DNA of 64,000 bases from positions 2,232,001-2,296,000 of the forward strand of contig NZ_CP197466.1 in assembly GCF_052180255.1 (NCBI RefSeq), in the 5' to 3' direction. Made by a program: the position numbers and the translations under genes. Position 1 is the first letter of the stretch, and the number at the start of each line of letters is the position of its first letter. The notes under the pieces were generated by a model that ran no database searches, was not told the DNA's origin, and worked only from the letters and a program-made list of their open reading frames with translations. Positions 8,395-15,943 of the stretch are shown piece by piece. The DNA is from Paenibacillus_AM sp052180255 (lineage in GTDB: Bacteria > Bacillota > Bacilli > Paenibacillales > NBRC-103111).

Positions 8395-8601
8395 ATGACA
8401 GTAGGTTCCCAAGTCAAAACATGTCTCGCTTCATTAAAAGGCGCGCAGGCTAGCTTAGAACAATTCGCTTTGGGCACTCAAAACCAAGAGGCAAAAACTC
8501 TTTTTACAAACGCGGCCCAGCAAACACAACAAGTTGTGGATCAAGTTGAAAGCCGAGTACAGCAGCTAGAAAATGAAGAACCGCAATATAGTGGTTTCTA
8601 A
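8395..8601 (+). CDS. Small DUF1657 protein
   Basis: A 68-residue soluble, helical, glutamine-rich protein with the DUF1657 pattern (VKTCLASLKGAQASLEQFALGTQN). It resembles the C-terminal domain of the DUF421 protein encoded divergently. The ATG has a strong AAAGGAGGTG site. DUF1657 genes accompany mobile spoVA clusters of Bacillus and relatives, where they are part of the heat-resistance operon; their molecular task is not known. A terminator follows directly. Confidence 0.9.
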   Translation: MTVGSQVKTCLASLKGAQASLEQFALGTQNQEAKTLFTNAAQQTQQVVDQVESRVQQLENEEPQYSGF

Positions 8602-8611
8602 GAATGCGAAA

Positions 8612-8643
8612 AAGCCATGCCCATAGAGCATGGCTGTTCTTTC
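8612..8643 (+). terminator. Rho-independent terminator after the DUF1657 gene
   Basis: GCCATGC (8614-8620) pairs with GCATGGC (8628-8634) around a 7-base loop, followed by a T-rich stretch. Confidence 0.75.
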
Positions 8644-8851
8644 ATTTATATAGATAAGCCCCTGCACAATTTACATACGCTACGGCAAGCGTTCCTTCTT
8701 CGATCGACTCTAAAATCCCCTTCCCTATACCCTATAATTGGTTTAAATATTCCATTTAGCGAGCGCGACCAAATAAACATCCTGAAATACCATCGAGATT
8801 AAGCCAGATTGATGCAGATATACTCTGGTATTTTCTATAAGCAGCAACAGT

Positions 8852-8894
8852 TGTGAAATATATCACTAACATATAGCTAATGGTAGATTAAAAT
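8852..8894 (+). promoter_or_regulatory. Candidate Fnr-dependent promoter
   Basis: TGTGA-N6-TCACT at 8852-8867 is one base from the Crp/Fnr consensus TGTGA-N6-TCACA. A -10 element TAAAAT lies at 8889-8894, which puts the likely start of transcription near 8901, about 41 bases from the centre of the palindrome, the classic activator spacing. The rest of 8644-8850 shows nothing I can support. Confidence 0.6.
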
Positions 8895-8900
8895 GAATTG

Positions 8901-8935
8901 AACATAAAGAAGCTAACTCGTTTGTTCTTTATGTT
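8901..8935 (+). repeat. Perfect 11-base inverted repeat in the 5' leader
   Basis: AACATAAAGAA (8901-8911) and TTCTTTATGTT (8925-8935) form a perfect stem with a 13-base loop just at the predicted transcript start, 40 bases before the flavoprotein gene. It could protect the mRNA 5' end or be a regulator site. There is no T run, so it is not a good terminator. Confidence 0.6.
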
Positions 8936-8975
8936 TTCATCTAGATAACAACATAGAATATCGGAGGGGTTAAAC

Positions 8976-10502
8976 ATGAAAAAGAAAGTTTCAGCAACTT
9001 TTATTCTCGTTCTCACTTTCATGCTCGTGATCGTGGGATGCGGTAGCGGGAACCAGAATAAGAGTCAGGACAACAATGCAAAAAAAGAAGAGACTAAAGA
9101 AACGGCAGCCGTTTCGGGAGCGTCTCAAACCAGCTATACACCGTTCGATCAACTTAAAGATAAATATGATGTCATCATTGTCGGTGCAGGCGGTGCCGGT
9201 ATGACTGCTGCACTTGAAGCAAAAGAAAAAGGTATGAACCCGGTTGTTTTTGAAAAAATGCCGGTTGCCGGCGGGAATACATTAAAATCATCTTCGGGAA
9301 TGAATGCTTCTGAAACCAAGTTTCAAAAAGAGCAAGGCATTCAAGACAGCAATGATTTATTTTATGAAGAGAGTTTAAAAGGCGGTCATGGTACAAACGA
9401 CAAAAACATGCTTCGTTTCTTCGTTGACAATTCGGCAAGTGCAATCAATTGGCTGGATTCCAAAGGGATTCGATTGAACAATATCACGATTACTGGCGGC
9501 ATGAACGAAAAGCGCACACACCGTCCTGAAGATGGTTCAGCGGTAGGACAATATCTTGTCAGCGGTTTGGTGAAAAATGTACATGAACAAGGAATTCCGC
9601 TTTTTGTAAATGCCAATGTGAAGGAAATAACAGAAAAAGACGGCAAAGTAAACGGCGTCAAAGTCATCTTCAACGGGAAAGACGAGAAAAATATTGCGTC
9701 GAATGCCGTCATTTTGACAACTGGCGGTTTCGGTGCCAATATGGACATGATTGCTAAATTTAGACCTGATTTGAAAGGGTATGTAACAACTAATCAAGAA
9801 GGCAGCACCGGTGACGGCATTAAGATGATTGAACAACTCGGTGGGACAACGGTGGATATGGACCAAATCCAAGTTCACCCAACAGTGCAGCAAGAGAAAT
9901 CCTATCTCATTGGAGAAGCTGTTCGCGGAGAAGGAGCGATTCTCGTGTCCAGTGACGGCAAACGTTTCACCAACGAACTGAATACTCGTGACAATGTCAC
10001 AGCAGCAATCAATAAACTTCCTGAAAAATCGGCTTATCTTGTATTCGATTCTGGCGTAAAATCCCGCGCTAAAGCGATCCAGCAATATGAAAAAATGGGC
10101 TTTGTCATTAAAGGGGATTCGATCGAGGCTTTAGCTAAAGAAATGGGCGTTCCGGCAGATCAACTTAAAACCACGCTTGATACATGGAACAGCGCAGTGA
10201 AGAATAAAAAGGATACCGAATTCGGTAGAACAACAGCAATGGACAACGATTTGTCCGGCGCCCCATACTATGCAATTAAAATCGGTCCTGGGATTCACTA
10301 CACGATGGGTGGCGTGAAAATCAATACGAATACAGAAGTTTTAAATAAAGACGGCAAACCGATAGTGGGACTGTTCGCAGCAGGTGAAGTTACAGGCGGA
10401 TTGCACGGTCAAAACCGGATCGGCGGTAACTCCGTTGCAGAGATCGTTATTTTCGGTTACCAAGCCGGTATTAAATCGGCTGAATTCGTAAAAGCACAAT
10501 AA
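8976..10502 (+). CDS. Lipoprotein flavoenzyme of the fumarate reductase/flavocytochrome c family
   Basis: A 508-residue protein. Residues 1-22 are a lipoprotein signal (lipobox VIVGC, Cys about 22), followed by a charged linker. An FAD-binding GxGxxG lies at about residues 70-75 in YDVIIVGAGGAGMTAALEA. The C-terminal signature GIHYTMGG ... GGLHGQNRIGGNSVAE is that of fumarate reductase flavoproteins, and the active-site region VRGEGAILVSSDGKRFTNE is present. It lacks the FMN-binding domain and haem motifs often fused in this family, so electrons must come from a partner not seen here. Expected to act outside the membrane on fumarate or a related enoate. An Fnr-type promoter lies upstream. Confidence 0.9.
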   Translation: MKKKVSATFILVLTFMLVIVGCGSGNQNKSQDNNAKKEETKETAAVSGASQTSYTPFDQLKDKYDVIIVGAGGAGMTAALEAKEKGMNPVVFEKMPVAGGNTLKSSSGMNASETKFQKEQGIQDSNDLFYEESLKGGHGTNDKNMLRFFVDNSASAINWLDSKGIRLNNITITGGMNEKRTHRPEDGSAVGQYLVSGLVKNVHEQGIPLFVNANVKEITEKDGKVNGVKVIFNGKDEKNIASNAVILTTGGFGANMDMIAKFRPDLKGYVTTNQEGSTGDGIKMIEQLGGTTVDMDQIQVHPTVQQEKSYLIGEAVRGEGAILVSSDGKRFTNELNTRDNVTAAINKLPEKSAYLVFDSGVKSRAKAIQQYEKMGFVIKGDSIEALAKEMGVPADQLKTTLDTWNSAVKNKKDTEFGRTTAMDNDLSGAPYYAIKIGPGIHYTMGGVKINTNTEVLNKDGKPIVGLFAAGEVTGGLHGQNRIGGNSVAEIVIFGYQAGIKSAEFVKAQ

Positions 10503-10530
10503 GGTATAAGCTTCCTCTTTCACTCCGCAA

Positions 10531-10570
10531 ACAACAACGCTTGGGCTCAACATAGTCCAAGCGTTGTTGT
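10531..10570. terminator. Strong bidirectional terminator
   Basis: ACAACAACGCTTGG and CCAAGCGTTGTTGT form a 14-base stem around a 12-base loop, with T-rich sequence to the right. It lies between the flavoprotein gene and the convergent ABC operon. Confidence 0.85.
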
Positions 10571-10605
10571 TTTATTTGACTGGATCGATGAATGTGTTGA
10601 TTGAT

Positions 10606-10884
10606 TCATTTTCTAGAAAAGTCTTTTATTGCACTTATTAATGCACCTGGGAGTAAGGCAATGGCAAGAAATACTGTATATACGTTAAATTGTAATGTTT
10701 TATACGGGGCGAACTCTTCCGTAAAGAATTTCGAATTAGAAAGGCGGCCTAATATTGTCCCTTGTTCAAAGTAAAACGGTGACCCTGAAGAATTATCAAT
10801 GACTAAAAAGATTAATTGCAAAACTAGAAATGCCACAAGGGTAGCAACCCAACCCCGTATTCGAATAGGACGACCTTTTTGCAT
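10606..10884 (-). CDS. Small membrane protein of the ABC operon
   Basis: A 92-residue protein with two predicted membrane helices (about residues 12-30 and 68-85) and a short extracytoplasmic stretch between them. I do not recognise the family. It is the last gene of the GntR-ATPase-permease operon and starts one base after the preceding permease gene ends, so it is probably an accessory subunit of that transporter. Confidence 0.75.
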   Translation of the reverse strand: MQKGRPIRIRGWVATLVAFLVLQLIFLVIDNSSGSPFYFEQGTILGRLSNSKFFTEEFAPYKTLQFNVYTVFLAIALLPGALISAIKDFSRK

Positions 10885-10885
10885 T

Positions 10886-11512
10886 CTAAAAGTCCTTTCT
10901 AGTAAATAATTTTATAGTTAAGTAATAGGAAGCAACGAATAACAGTAAGATACTGATTGGAATAAGAAATAAGGTTTGGTCACTAATAAAGCCTTTCTCG
11001 CTCATCATATTCATAAAAATAGTTGTAGGCTGCGCCAGAACAATCAGGACTATCAAGAATACAATATTGATAATACCGGCTCCTTTTTCACTAAGTGTGT
11101 AGAAAAGCGGCATATAAATTGAAATTAGAACAAGTATCATTCCTACTGAAACTAGTATGTCCATGACTGAATAATCTGGCTTGTTAAGGTGTGGGATTAC
11201 TAGTTTAATGAGCCAGTGAATCCCGTACGAAGCAAGGACTCCATAAAGTGTATAAATGATGGCTGATATGTATTTGGCTTGAACAATATGTTTGCGGCTA
11301 ATAGGCAATGTGACCAGAAAATTATGATTATGGTTTTTGATATCTATCATTGTACCGAGACTAAGTGAGGCGAAAGCTGTATAGATACCTACAAAGTAAA
11401 AAGACAATTCACTTTTTGGTATAAAAGCGACACTAAATACAGCGAGATAAAGAATAGTTATCCATAGTGAGCTTTTTAAAGCGATGAAGTCTTTACGCAG
11501 CAAGTTAAGCAT
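10886..11512 (-). CDS. ABC-2 type transporter permease
   Basis: A 208-residue integral membrane protein with six predicted helices and the ABC-2 permease style: a short cytoplasmic N terminus (MLNLLRKDFIALKSSLWI) and the MIDIKNHNHNFLVTLPISRKHIVQAKYISA coupling region, which contacts the ATPase. It overlaps the ATPase gene by eight bases. The best guess is the membrane half of a YtrBC-like or ABC-2 exporter; the substrate is unknown, although YtrA-controlled transporters in bacilli respond to cell-wall antibiotics. Confidence 0.85.
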   Translation of the reverse strand: MLNLLRKDFIALKSSLWITILYLAVFSVAFIPKSELSFYFVGIYTAFASLSLGTMIDIKNHNHNFLVTLPISRKHIVQAKYISAIIYTLYGVLASYGIHWLIKLVIPHLNKPDYSVMDILVSVGMILVLISIYMPLFYTLSEKGAGIINIVFLIVLIVLAQPTTIFMNMMSEKGFISDQTLFLIPISILLLFVASYYLTIKLFTRKDF

Positions 11513-12371
11513 GGATGCGTCCTCCCTTGGCGGTGAAATACATGATGTCTTCTAAGGTTGGTTTGTCCAAAATAGCATAATTACCAAACAATCGTTCGGC
11601 CTCCTGCCTATTATCTACTAAGCCCTCAAAACCAACAGCAGTTTCGCGAATCCCGACAAATTTATTTCTAATATCTGAGTCGAGCAGTTCGGAGTCACCT
11701 TTTACGATTGCATATCTCTCGAGTACTTCATCTTTCGCTTCATTAAATACGAGCTTCCCACGATTGATGAAAGTAATGTAGTCAGCAATGCGATCCAAAT
11801 CTGTTGTGATATGGGTCGAGAAAATAATTGAATTTCTCTCGTCCTGCATCATATCCGCTAGCAGATCGAGCAGTTCCCTTCTAAACACAGGATCAAGTCC
11901 AGAGGTTGGCTCATCCATGATTAGGAGCTCAGCCTCATGCGATAAAGCAACTGCAAGGGAAAATTTGACTTTCATCCCCTTGGATAAATCTCCAATCTTC
12001 TTTTTCGGAGACAACTCGAATTGTTCAAGATAGCTGTTAAATTTCTTTTCGTTCCACTTCTTATAGAAAGTTGCAATCATCTTCTTCGTGTCACGAATCG
12101 AAAGATGCTCATAATAGAAGCAATCATCCGACACAATACCGATGCGCTGCTTAATGTCAATTTCTTGTTTAGGCATATCGTAGCCTAGTATTTTTACGCT
12201 CCCGGAGTCGGGACGGATCATGCCGAGCATCATCTTGATCAATGTGCTTTTACCAACGCCATTTGGACCAATGAGTCCGGTAATGTAGCCTTGTTTCACA
12301 TCCAAAGATACATTATCTACTGTAAATTGAGGGTATGTTTTCGTTAGATTACGTATTTCCATTGCATTCAT
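11505..12371 (-). CDS. ABC transporter ATP-binding protein (YtrB/YhcG-like)
   Basis: A 288-residue ATPase: Walker A GPNGVGKST at about residues 35-43, signature DLSKGMKVKFSLA at about 135, Walker B ELLIMDEPTSGLDP at about 157-170, switch histidine in FSTHITTDLDRIAD. The 70-residue C-terminal extension is typical of YtrB/CcmA-like ABC-2 ATPases. It overlaps the upstream GntR gene by four bases and the downstream permease by eight, so the operon is tightly coupled. It powers export through the permease at 10886-11512. Confidence 0.92.
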   Translation of the reverse strand: MNAMEIRNLTKTYPQFTVDNVSLDVKQGYITGLIGPNGVGKSTLIKMMLGMIRPDSGSVKILGYDMPKQEIDIKQRIGIVSDDCFYYEHLSIRDTKKMIATFYKKWNEKKFNSYLEQFELSPKKKIGDLSKGMKVKFSLAVALSHEAELLIMDEPTSGLDPVFRRELLDLLADMMQDERNSIIFSTHITTDLDRIADYITFINRGKLVFNEAKDEVLERYAIVKGDSELLDSDIRNKFVGIRETAVGFEGLVDNRQEAERLFGNYAILDKPTLEDIMYFTAKGGRIHA

Positions 12372-12751
12372 GGGGTCTGTTCCTCCTCGAACAATAAAGT
12401 CAGATGATCGATTAAATCTTGTTGACTCATGCTTAATTCCATACTTTCTCGAATGATTTCTATCATTTTCGCTTCTAGTCGCTTCATGCGCTGCTCCCGA
12501 ATGAAATCTTTATTTGCTCCTGATACGAAACACCCCTTACCTACGACAGAGTCGATTAGCTTCTCTTTCTCCAACTCTTCATAGACACGCTTGGTTGTAA
12601 TTACACTAACTTGCAAATCCTTGGCAAGCTGCCTAATGGAAGGGAGGCTGTCGCCAGCGCGCAATTCACCGCTCAGGATGCTCTGTCTTATCTGGTTCAT
12701 AATCTGAATGTAAATCGGATCGCTCGATGCGTTGGATATTATTATTTTCAT
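12368..12751 (-). CDS. GntR-family regulator, YtrA subfamily
   Basis: A 127-residue protein: a GntR winged helix at about residues 10-75 (YIQIMNQIRQSILSGELRAGDSLPSIRQLAKDL) with only a short C-terminal dimerisation tail, the hallmark of the YtrA subfamily. I use the ATG at 12751, six bases after GAGGTG; the ATG at 12757 is too close to that site. It heads the ABC operon and its promoter overlaps an AT-rich palindrome, so it likely represses the operon until an inducer (for YtrA, certain cell-wall antibiotics) is present. Confidence 0.9.
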   Translation of the reverse strand: MKIIISNASSDPIYIQIMNQIRQSILSGELRAGDSLPSIRQLAKDLQVSVITTKRVYEELEKEKLIDSVVGKGCFVSGANKDFIREQRMKRLEAKMIEIIRESMELSMSQQDLIDHLTLLFEEEQTP

Positions 12752-12783
12752 GTCCATCACCTCGTTTCCGTTAATATAGTAAC

Positions 12784-12826
12784 TACCGTATATATATAAT
12801 ATATACACTATTCACTTGTGAGTCAA
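12784..12826 (-). promoter_or_regulatory. Promoter and palindromic operator of the YtrA-type operon
   Basis: On the minus strand TTGACT (12821-12826), a 17-base spacer and TATATT (12798-12803) form a near-consensus promoter. An imperfect palindrome reading AGTGTATATAT then TATATATAC covers the -10 region, as expected for YtrA-type repression. Confidence 0.65.
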
Positions 12827-12886
12827 TATTTCGCCAAAAATTCGCCGATCCGTACTTTGGTGATGTTGCCGAACAAGAAACAAAAA

Positions 12887-12912
12887 AATCCTTCAGTATT
12901 TACCGAAGGATT
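12887..12912 (-). terminator. Rho-independent terminator at the low end of the cassette region
   Basis: AATCCTTC and GAAGGATT pair; on the minus strand a run of T follows. It terminates transcription coming from the lipoprotein gene at 12982-13278. Confidence 0.75.
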
Positions 12913-12981
12913 GGATGATCTTATAAAACTGGTGTTCCTCTTATTGCATCACTTCTTGTAATTCTCCTCCTTTACTCGAAT

Positions 12982-13278
12982 TTATTCTCGATCTACTTTC
13001 TTGTGGCGGAAAAGTGAAATTCCTCCGAAACCACTAATGATAGCGATGTAATAGCCCAAATCATACCACCAGCCAGAGTTATATGTTTCATACAATCTGA
13101 TATTATTTTTGAATATACCAATTATTAATGAAATAGGAGCAAGCCATCCATGCCATATACCCCAGAAAAATCCCGCATGATTTTGAGCGTTGTTTGTTCC
13201 ATCTCCAGGTACACAACCCGTTAAAAGGCACATGAGAAGAAATAAAATCACCATAATTAAGAAATACCTTATTTTCAT
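12982..13278 (-). CDS. Small membrane lipoprotein, unknown
   Basis: A 98-residue protein. The ATG at 13278 follows AAGGGTG; a GTG three codons earlier is less likely. An N-terminal hydrophobic segment ends in a lipobox (CLLTGC, Cys about 22), followed by a glycine/tryptophan-rich stretch (GFFWGIWHGW) and two further hydrophobic segments. The function is unknown. The flank just upstream of it (13361-13384) matches the start of other cassettes, so it may be the last, partly eroded cassette of the array. Confidence 0.7.
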   Translation of the reverse strand: MKIRYFLIMVILFLLMCLLTGCVPGDGTNNAQNHAGFFWGIWHGWLAPISLIIGIFKNNIRLYETYNSGWWYDLGYYIAIISGFGGISLFRHKKVDRE

Positions 13279-13376
13279 ATACGTCACCCTTCACATTAGT
13301 ATTTAATTTCAACAAAACGATACATTGCCATTATGAACTTCAATGGTTCCAGATGGCTTTATATTGCGCTGATTTC

Positions 13377-13405
13377 TTATCACGTTTTGGTATTCACGAT
13401 AGACG
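13377..13405 (-). repeat. Degraded half-copy of the cassette repeat (R'/L' arm only)
   Basis: About 28 bases resemble the left arm of the full repeats (TATAACG...TATTCACGA; here TTATCACG...TATTCACGA). The flank GCGCTGATTTC just outside is identical to that of the repeat at 15730. The other arm is missing, so it is a decayed site at the low end of the array. Confidence 0.6.
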
Positions 13406-13430
13406 ATGGCTTGCTCTTCTCCGAGTAAAC

Positions 13431-13895
13431 TCACTCAAAATGATCTTTAAATGTACTTTTCCAAAAAGGCCCTACTTCTTTATTAAGATATCTCACTATA
13501 ATATCTCTTACTGGATATGGTTGTAGATTGTGTTGTTCCATTTTATTTATCCGAATCCAATAAAATTCCAAATGATTCTCTTTAGACTCTGGGTTCAAAT
13601 CATGATTGATCTTCGGTAGCGCAACTCTAAATAAGTGATTTATTTCTTGATGATATGTATTGGGAACTTCAAAATCAGCCTCAACACATCCAATATATTC
13701 CTGTACAATACAATCTTGTCCAAGCTCTTCTTTGATTTCCCTAGATAAAGTTGTTCTCATTCCTTCCCTAAATTCTACATGGCCTCCTGGAAGAAAAGTA
13801 TTGTCCATTCCTTTACAGTGGGCAACTAATATGTTTCCTTCCGAGATAATAACTCCCCTTGCAAGTACATGATATTTTTGATTTTGGTTTTCCAT
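13431..13895 (-). CDS. NUDIX hydrolase
   Basis: About 154 residues from the ATG at 13895. A complete Nudix box (G-x5-E-x7-REIKEELG) lies at about residues 37-58 and includes the metal-binding REIKEE glutamates. The flanking beta strands (GVIISEGNILVAHCKG before, FYWIRINKME after) fit the fold. Nudix enzymes hydrolyse nucleoside diphosphates linked to another group, often as house-cleaning enzymes; the substrate cannot be told. The frame is open upstream into a broken GNAT gene, and there is no good ribosome site at 13895, so it may be translated as a fusion with that remnant from 13979. Confidence 0.88.
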   Translation of the reverse strand: MENQNQKYHVLARGVIISEGNILVAHCKGMDNTFLPGGHVEFREGMRTTLSREIKEELGQDCIVQEYIGCVEADFEVPNTYHQEINHLFRVALPKINHDLNPESKENHLEFYWIRINKMEQHNLQPYPVRDIIVRYLNKEVGPFWKSTFKDHFE

Positions 13896-14136
13896 ATATT
13901 TCACCCCTAATTTTTCCATCACTTTTCCCGATGCAGGGTTCTTCCCTAGATGGCGGGCATATATACGGTTTAAATTCATTTCTTCAAATGTATAGTGTAC
14001 TATTCCATGGGCGTGGGATATATAATGTCATTTCAGCAACCTATTTATCACCTGCTAATTCTTGAACTACTCTTGCATCATCTAAATTGAAAGGCCGTAA
14101 TATTAATCTTTTAATTGTATTAACGGCAATATTTTC
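13896..14136 (-). pseudogene. Remnant of a GNAT acetyltransferase fused to the NUDIX gene
   Basis: Reading the minus strand, 14136 to about 14045 encodes NTIKRLILRPFNLDDARVV, the N-terminal strand and helix of RimJ/RimL-type acetyltransferases, and then stops. In other frames the sequence continues with VAEMTLYIPRPW and then MNLNRIYARHLGKNPASGKV, the C-terminal acetyl-CoA-binding region of the same family. The central part is missing and the frame is broken. The last segment is in frame with the NUDIX protein. This looks like deletion and fusion of two former cassettes. Confidence 0.7.
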
Positions 14137-14260
14137 ATAATAATCGCCCCATAAAATTTATTTTTTTATTGAAATCAAGTCAATACTTTCATATATCACT
14201 CACATATCTAATTAATAATCAACTTATTGATTCTATTATTCTTCTCCTGCAAGTATGTCA

Positions 14261-14424
14261 TATAACGTTCTTGCATTCACGAACCCAAGAGGCTTAAAGC
14301 AGCGTAGCTGCCGGCTGCGCATACGCAGTTAGCCTCGCAGGGTTGTCTGTCTGAACCCACTTCTCCGATTTACTTCGGGCAGATCAAGGGGGCTTGTCCA
14401 CCGCAGTGTAGATACTGTGTTATG
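14261..14424 (-). repeat. attC-like cassette repeat A
   Basis: A 164-base imperfect palindrome. Arms: TATAACG...GCATTCACGAACC on the left and CCGCAGTGTAG...GTGTTATG on the right. Internal hairpins GAGGCTTAA/TTAGCCTC and GTCTGTCTGA/TCGGGCAGA. Gene direction of the array is the minus strand, so the left end is the R' (recombining) side. The right flank (GTTATGTTATGCCCCTGCC) pairs with the left flank of repeat B across the GNAT gene. Confidence 0.85.
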
Positions 14425-14446
14425 TTATGCCCCTGCCATCTCTGAA

Positions 14447-14959
14447 TTAACCCTCCAAGATATAGGTCATTAGTTCCTCATCATATAACTTCTCTTCATA
14501 ATTAAAAGACTCTAGTTCAATTCCATATACTTTGAATCCAAGAGAACTATAAAGCCTTCTCGCACTCTCATTTACTGTTATTACTCCAAGATTCACTTTC
14601 CTTAGTCCTTTTACTTGCCTAGCTCTTGATAATAACTCTTCAATTAGCCTTTTTCCCACATTCTGTCCTCTGTATTGTGGTTTTACATAAGTCCCCCATA
14701 AATTGCTCTTATGATTTAGTTTCTTGGAGTTTTCTCGGGAGAATCCCACCATTCCAATTATTTCATCATCAACTGTAAAAGCCCCTAAAATAAAATTCTC
14801 TGAGTTAACAGTGATTCTAGCTGAAACTGACTCTAGTTATCTATTAATAGATTCATTATAATCAGCTGAAAATGCTTCCGGATGATCTTGCAATGCTTGC
14901 AACCTCAACTTCCAAAACTTCTCCACATCCTCTGGTACGACATTTCTTATGGTAATCAT
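14447..14959 (-). pseudogene. GNAT acetyltransferase with one in-frame stop
   Basis: A 171-codon frame from the ATG at 14959 reads as a complete GNAT protein except for a TAA at codon 41 (14837-14839). The N-terminal strand (MITIRNVVPEDVEKFWKLR), the acetyl-CoA loop (RGQNVGKRLIEELL) and the C-terminal YSSLGFKVYGIE motif are intact. From the next ATG the C-terminal 102 residues alone could be made, but they lack the first strands. It is either a recent pseudogene or a sequencing error. It occupies the cassette 14266-15005. Confidence 0.8.
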
Positions 14960-15000
14960 CATTCTACCTCCCTAAAATATGGTTTTGAGTAGGTGTTTCA

Positions 15001-15074
15001 CATAACTTAATAGTATCTACGAAACCGAGATGCTTAAAGAACCGTAGCGACGCTGCGTAGATATGTTGTTATAG
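15001..15074 (-). repeat. attC-like cassette repeat B (short form)
   Basis: A 74-base version that lacks most of the internal hairpin region: CATAAC...GTATCTACGAAACC on the left, CGCTGCGTAGATATGTTGTTATAG on the right. It closely resembles repeat D. Its right flank (TTATAGGATGTCAGTGCC) pairs with the left flank of repeat C. Confidence 0.8.
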
Positions 15075-15683
15075 GATGTCAGTGCCTTCATTGTTATACT
15101 TACAATCTTTCAAGCAATCTGTTTTATGAATTCTATAATGGTTATATTTATCATCATCTATTTCAACCTCTCCTACAAACTTAAAATCACTTTTCTGAAT
15201 TACTCTGTTTGATGGTCCGTTCACAAGTAATGCAATTGCATTTAATTCTTCTATCTCTGTGTTTTCAAATAAATACTTAATTACACCCTGAACAGCTTGA
15301 GACGTATATCCTTTACTCCTATGGTCTTTTGAGATGCCATACATGATTTCTCTATTTGGTACTGGGAGTTCGTCCTTTATTCCCGAACCACACCAGCCAA
15401 TGAATTCTCCGTTTTCTTTAAGCACAATTCCCAATCTCAGTCTAAGGTCCTCGACTCTAAGTCCTTCTTCGACACGTCTAAGAAATTGATTGTTTTCAGG
15501 TATTTCATAATTCTTCATCCAGTTAAGCCGTACTTCTTTTTCAACATTCCAACCGGGTAAATATTCATAAATCTCCGGTTGCCATGTGAGTTCTTGTAAT
15601 TTATCTAAATCTCCTAATTGATATTCCCGAAGGATAATATCCTTACATTCTATAAATAAACTATAATTGTATTCAGTGTGCAT
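15069..15683 (-). CDS. GNAT (RimJ/RimL-like) N-acetyltransferase
   Basis: A 204-residue protein. It shows the RimJ/RimL pattern: LREYQLGDLDKLQELT near the N terminus, the GEFIGWCGSG strand, the SKGYTSQAVQGVIKYLF acetyl-CoA-binding helix and a C-terminal SNRVIQKSDFKFVGEVE strand. Such enzymes acetylate protein N termini or small amines, including antibiotics; the substrate is unknown. The last residues and the stop codon lie inside repeat B, as often happens for cassette genes. The ATG at 15683 follows AAAGGAGGATC. It is the only gene of the cassette 15006-15734. Confidence 0.9.
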   Translation of the reverse strand: MHTEYNYSLFIECKDIILREYQLGDLDKLQELTWQPEIYEYLPGWNVEKEVRLNWMKNYEIPENNQFLRRVEEGLRVEDLRLRLGIVLKENGEFIGWCGSGIKDELPVPNREIMYGISKDHRSKGYTSQAVQGVIKYLFENTEIEELNAIALLVNGPSNRVIQKSDFKFVGEVEIDDDKYNHYRIHKTDCLKDCKYNNEGTDIL

Positions 15684-15729
15684 ATAGATCCTCCTTTGAT
15701 TTGTATTACAATGATTTGCGCTGATTTCC

Positions 15730-15888
15730 TATAACGTCTCTTGTATTCACGAACCCGAGAACCTTTAGGTGCTTTAACACCGACCGGTGCGCGTTAGTTT
15801 CGCAGGGTTGTCCGCCTGACCTCACTCCCCGATAAACCTCGGGCAGCCCAGGCGGCGTAAGCTCCGCAGCGAGAATATGGTATTATAG
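15730..15888 (-). repeat. attC-like cassette repeat C
   Basis: A 159-base imperfect palindrome with the arms TATAACGTCTCTTGTATTCACG and GCGAGAATATGGTATTATAG. The right flank (TTATAGGATGTCAACGCC) matches the complement of the left flank of repeat D at 15 of 17 positions. The internal stem is partly eroded (GAGAACCTTTAGG/GTTAGTTTCGC). Confidence 0.85.
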
Positions 15889-15943
15889 GATGTCAACGCC
15901 TTCCTTGATATATCTTCACATAGAATTTTTAATATCTATCAAA

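Noticed and set aside
9537..10085. Minus-strand open frame of 182 codons
   Set aside because: It lies within the flavoprotein gene on the opposite strand, shows no domain, and is explained by codon bias of the real gene.
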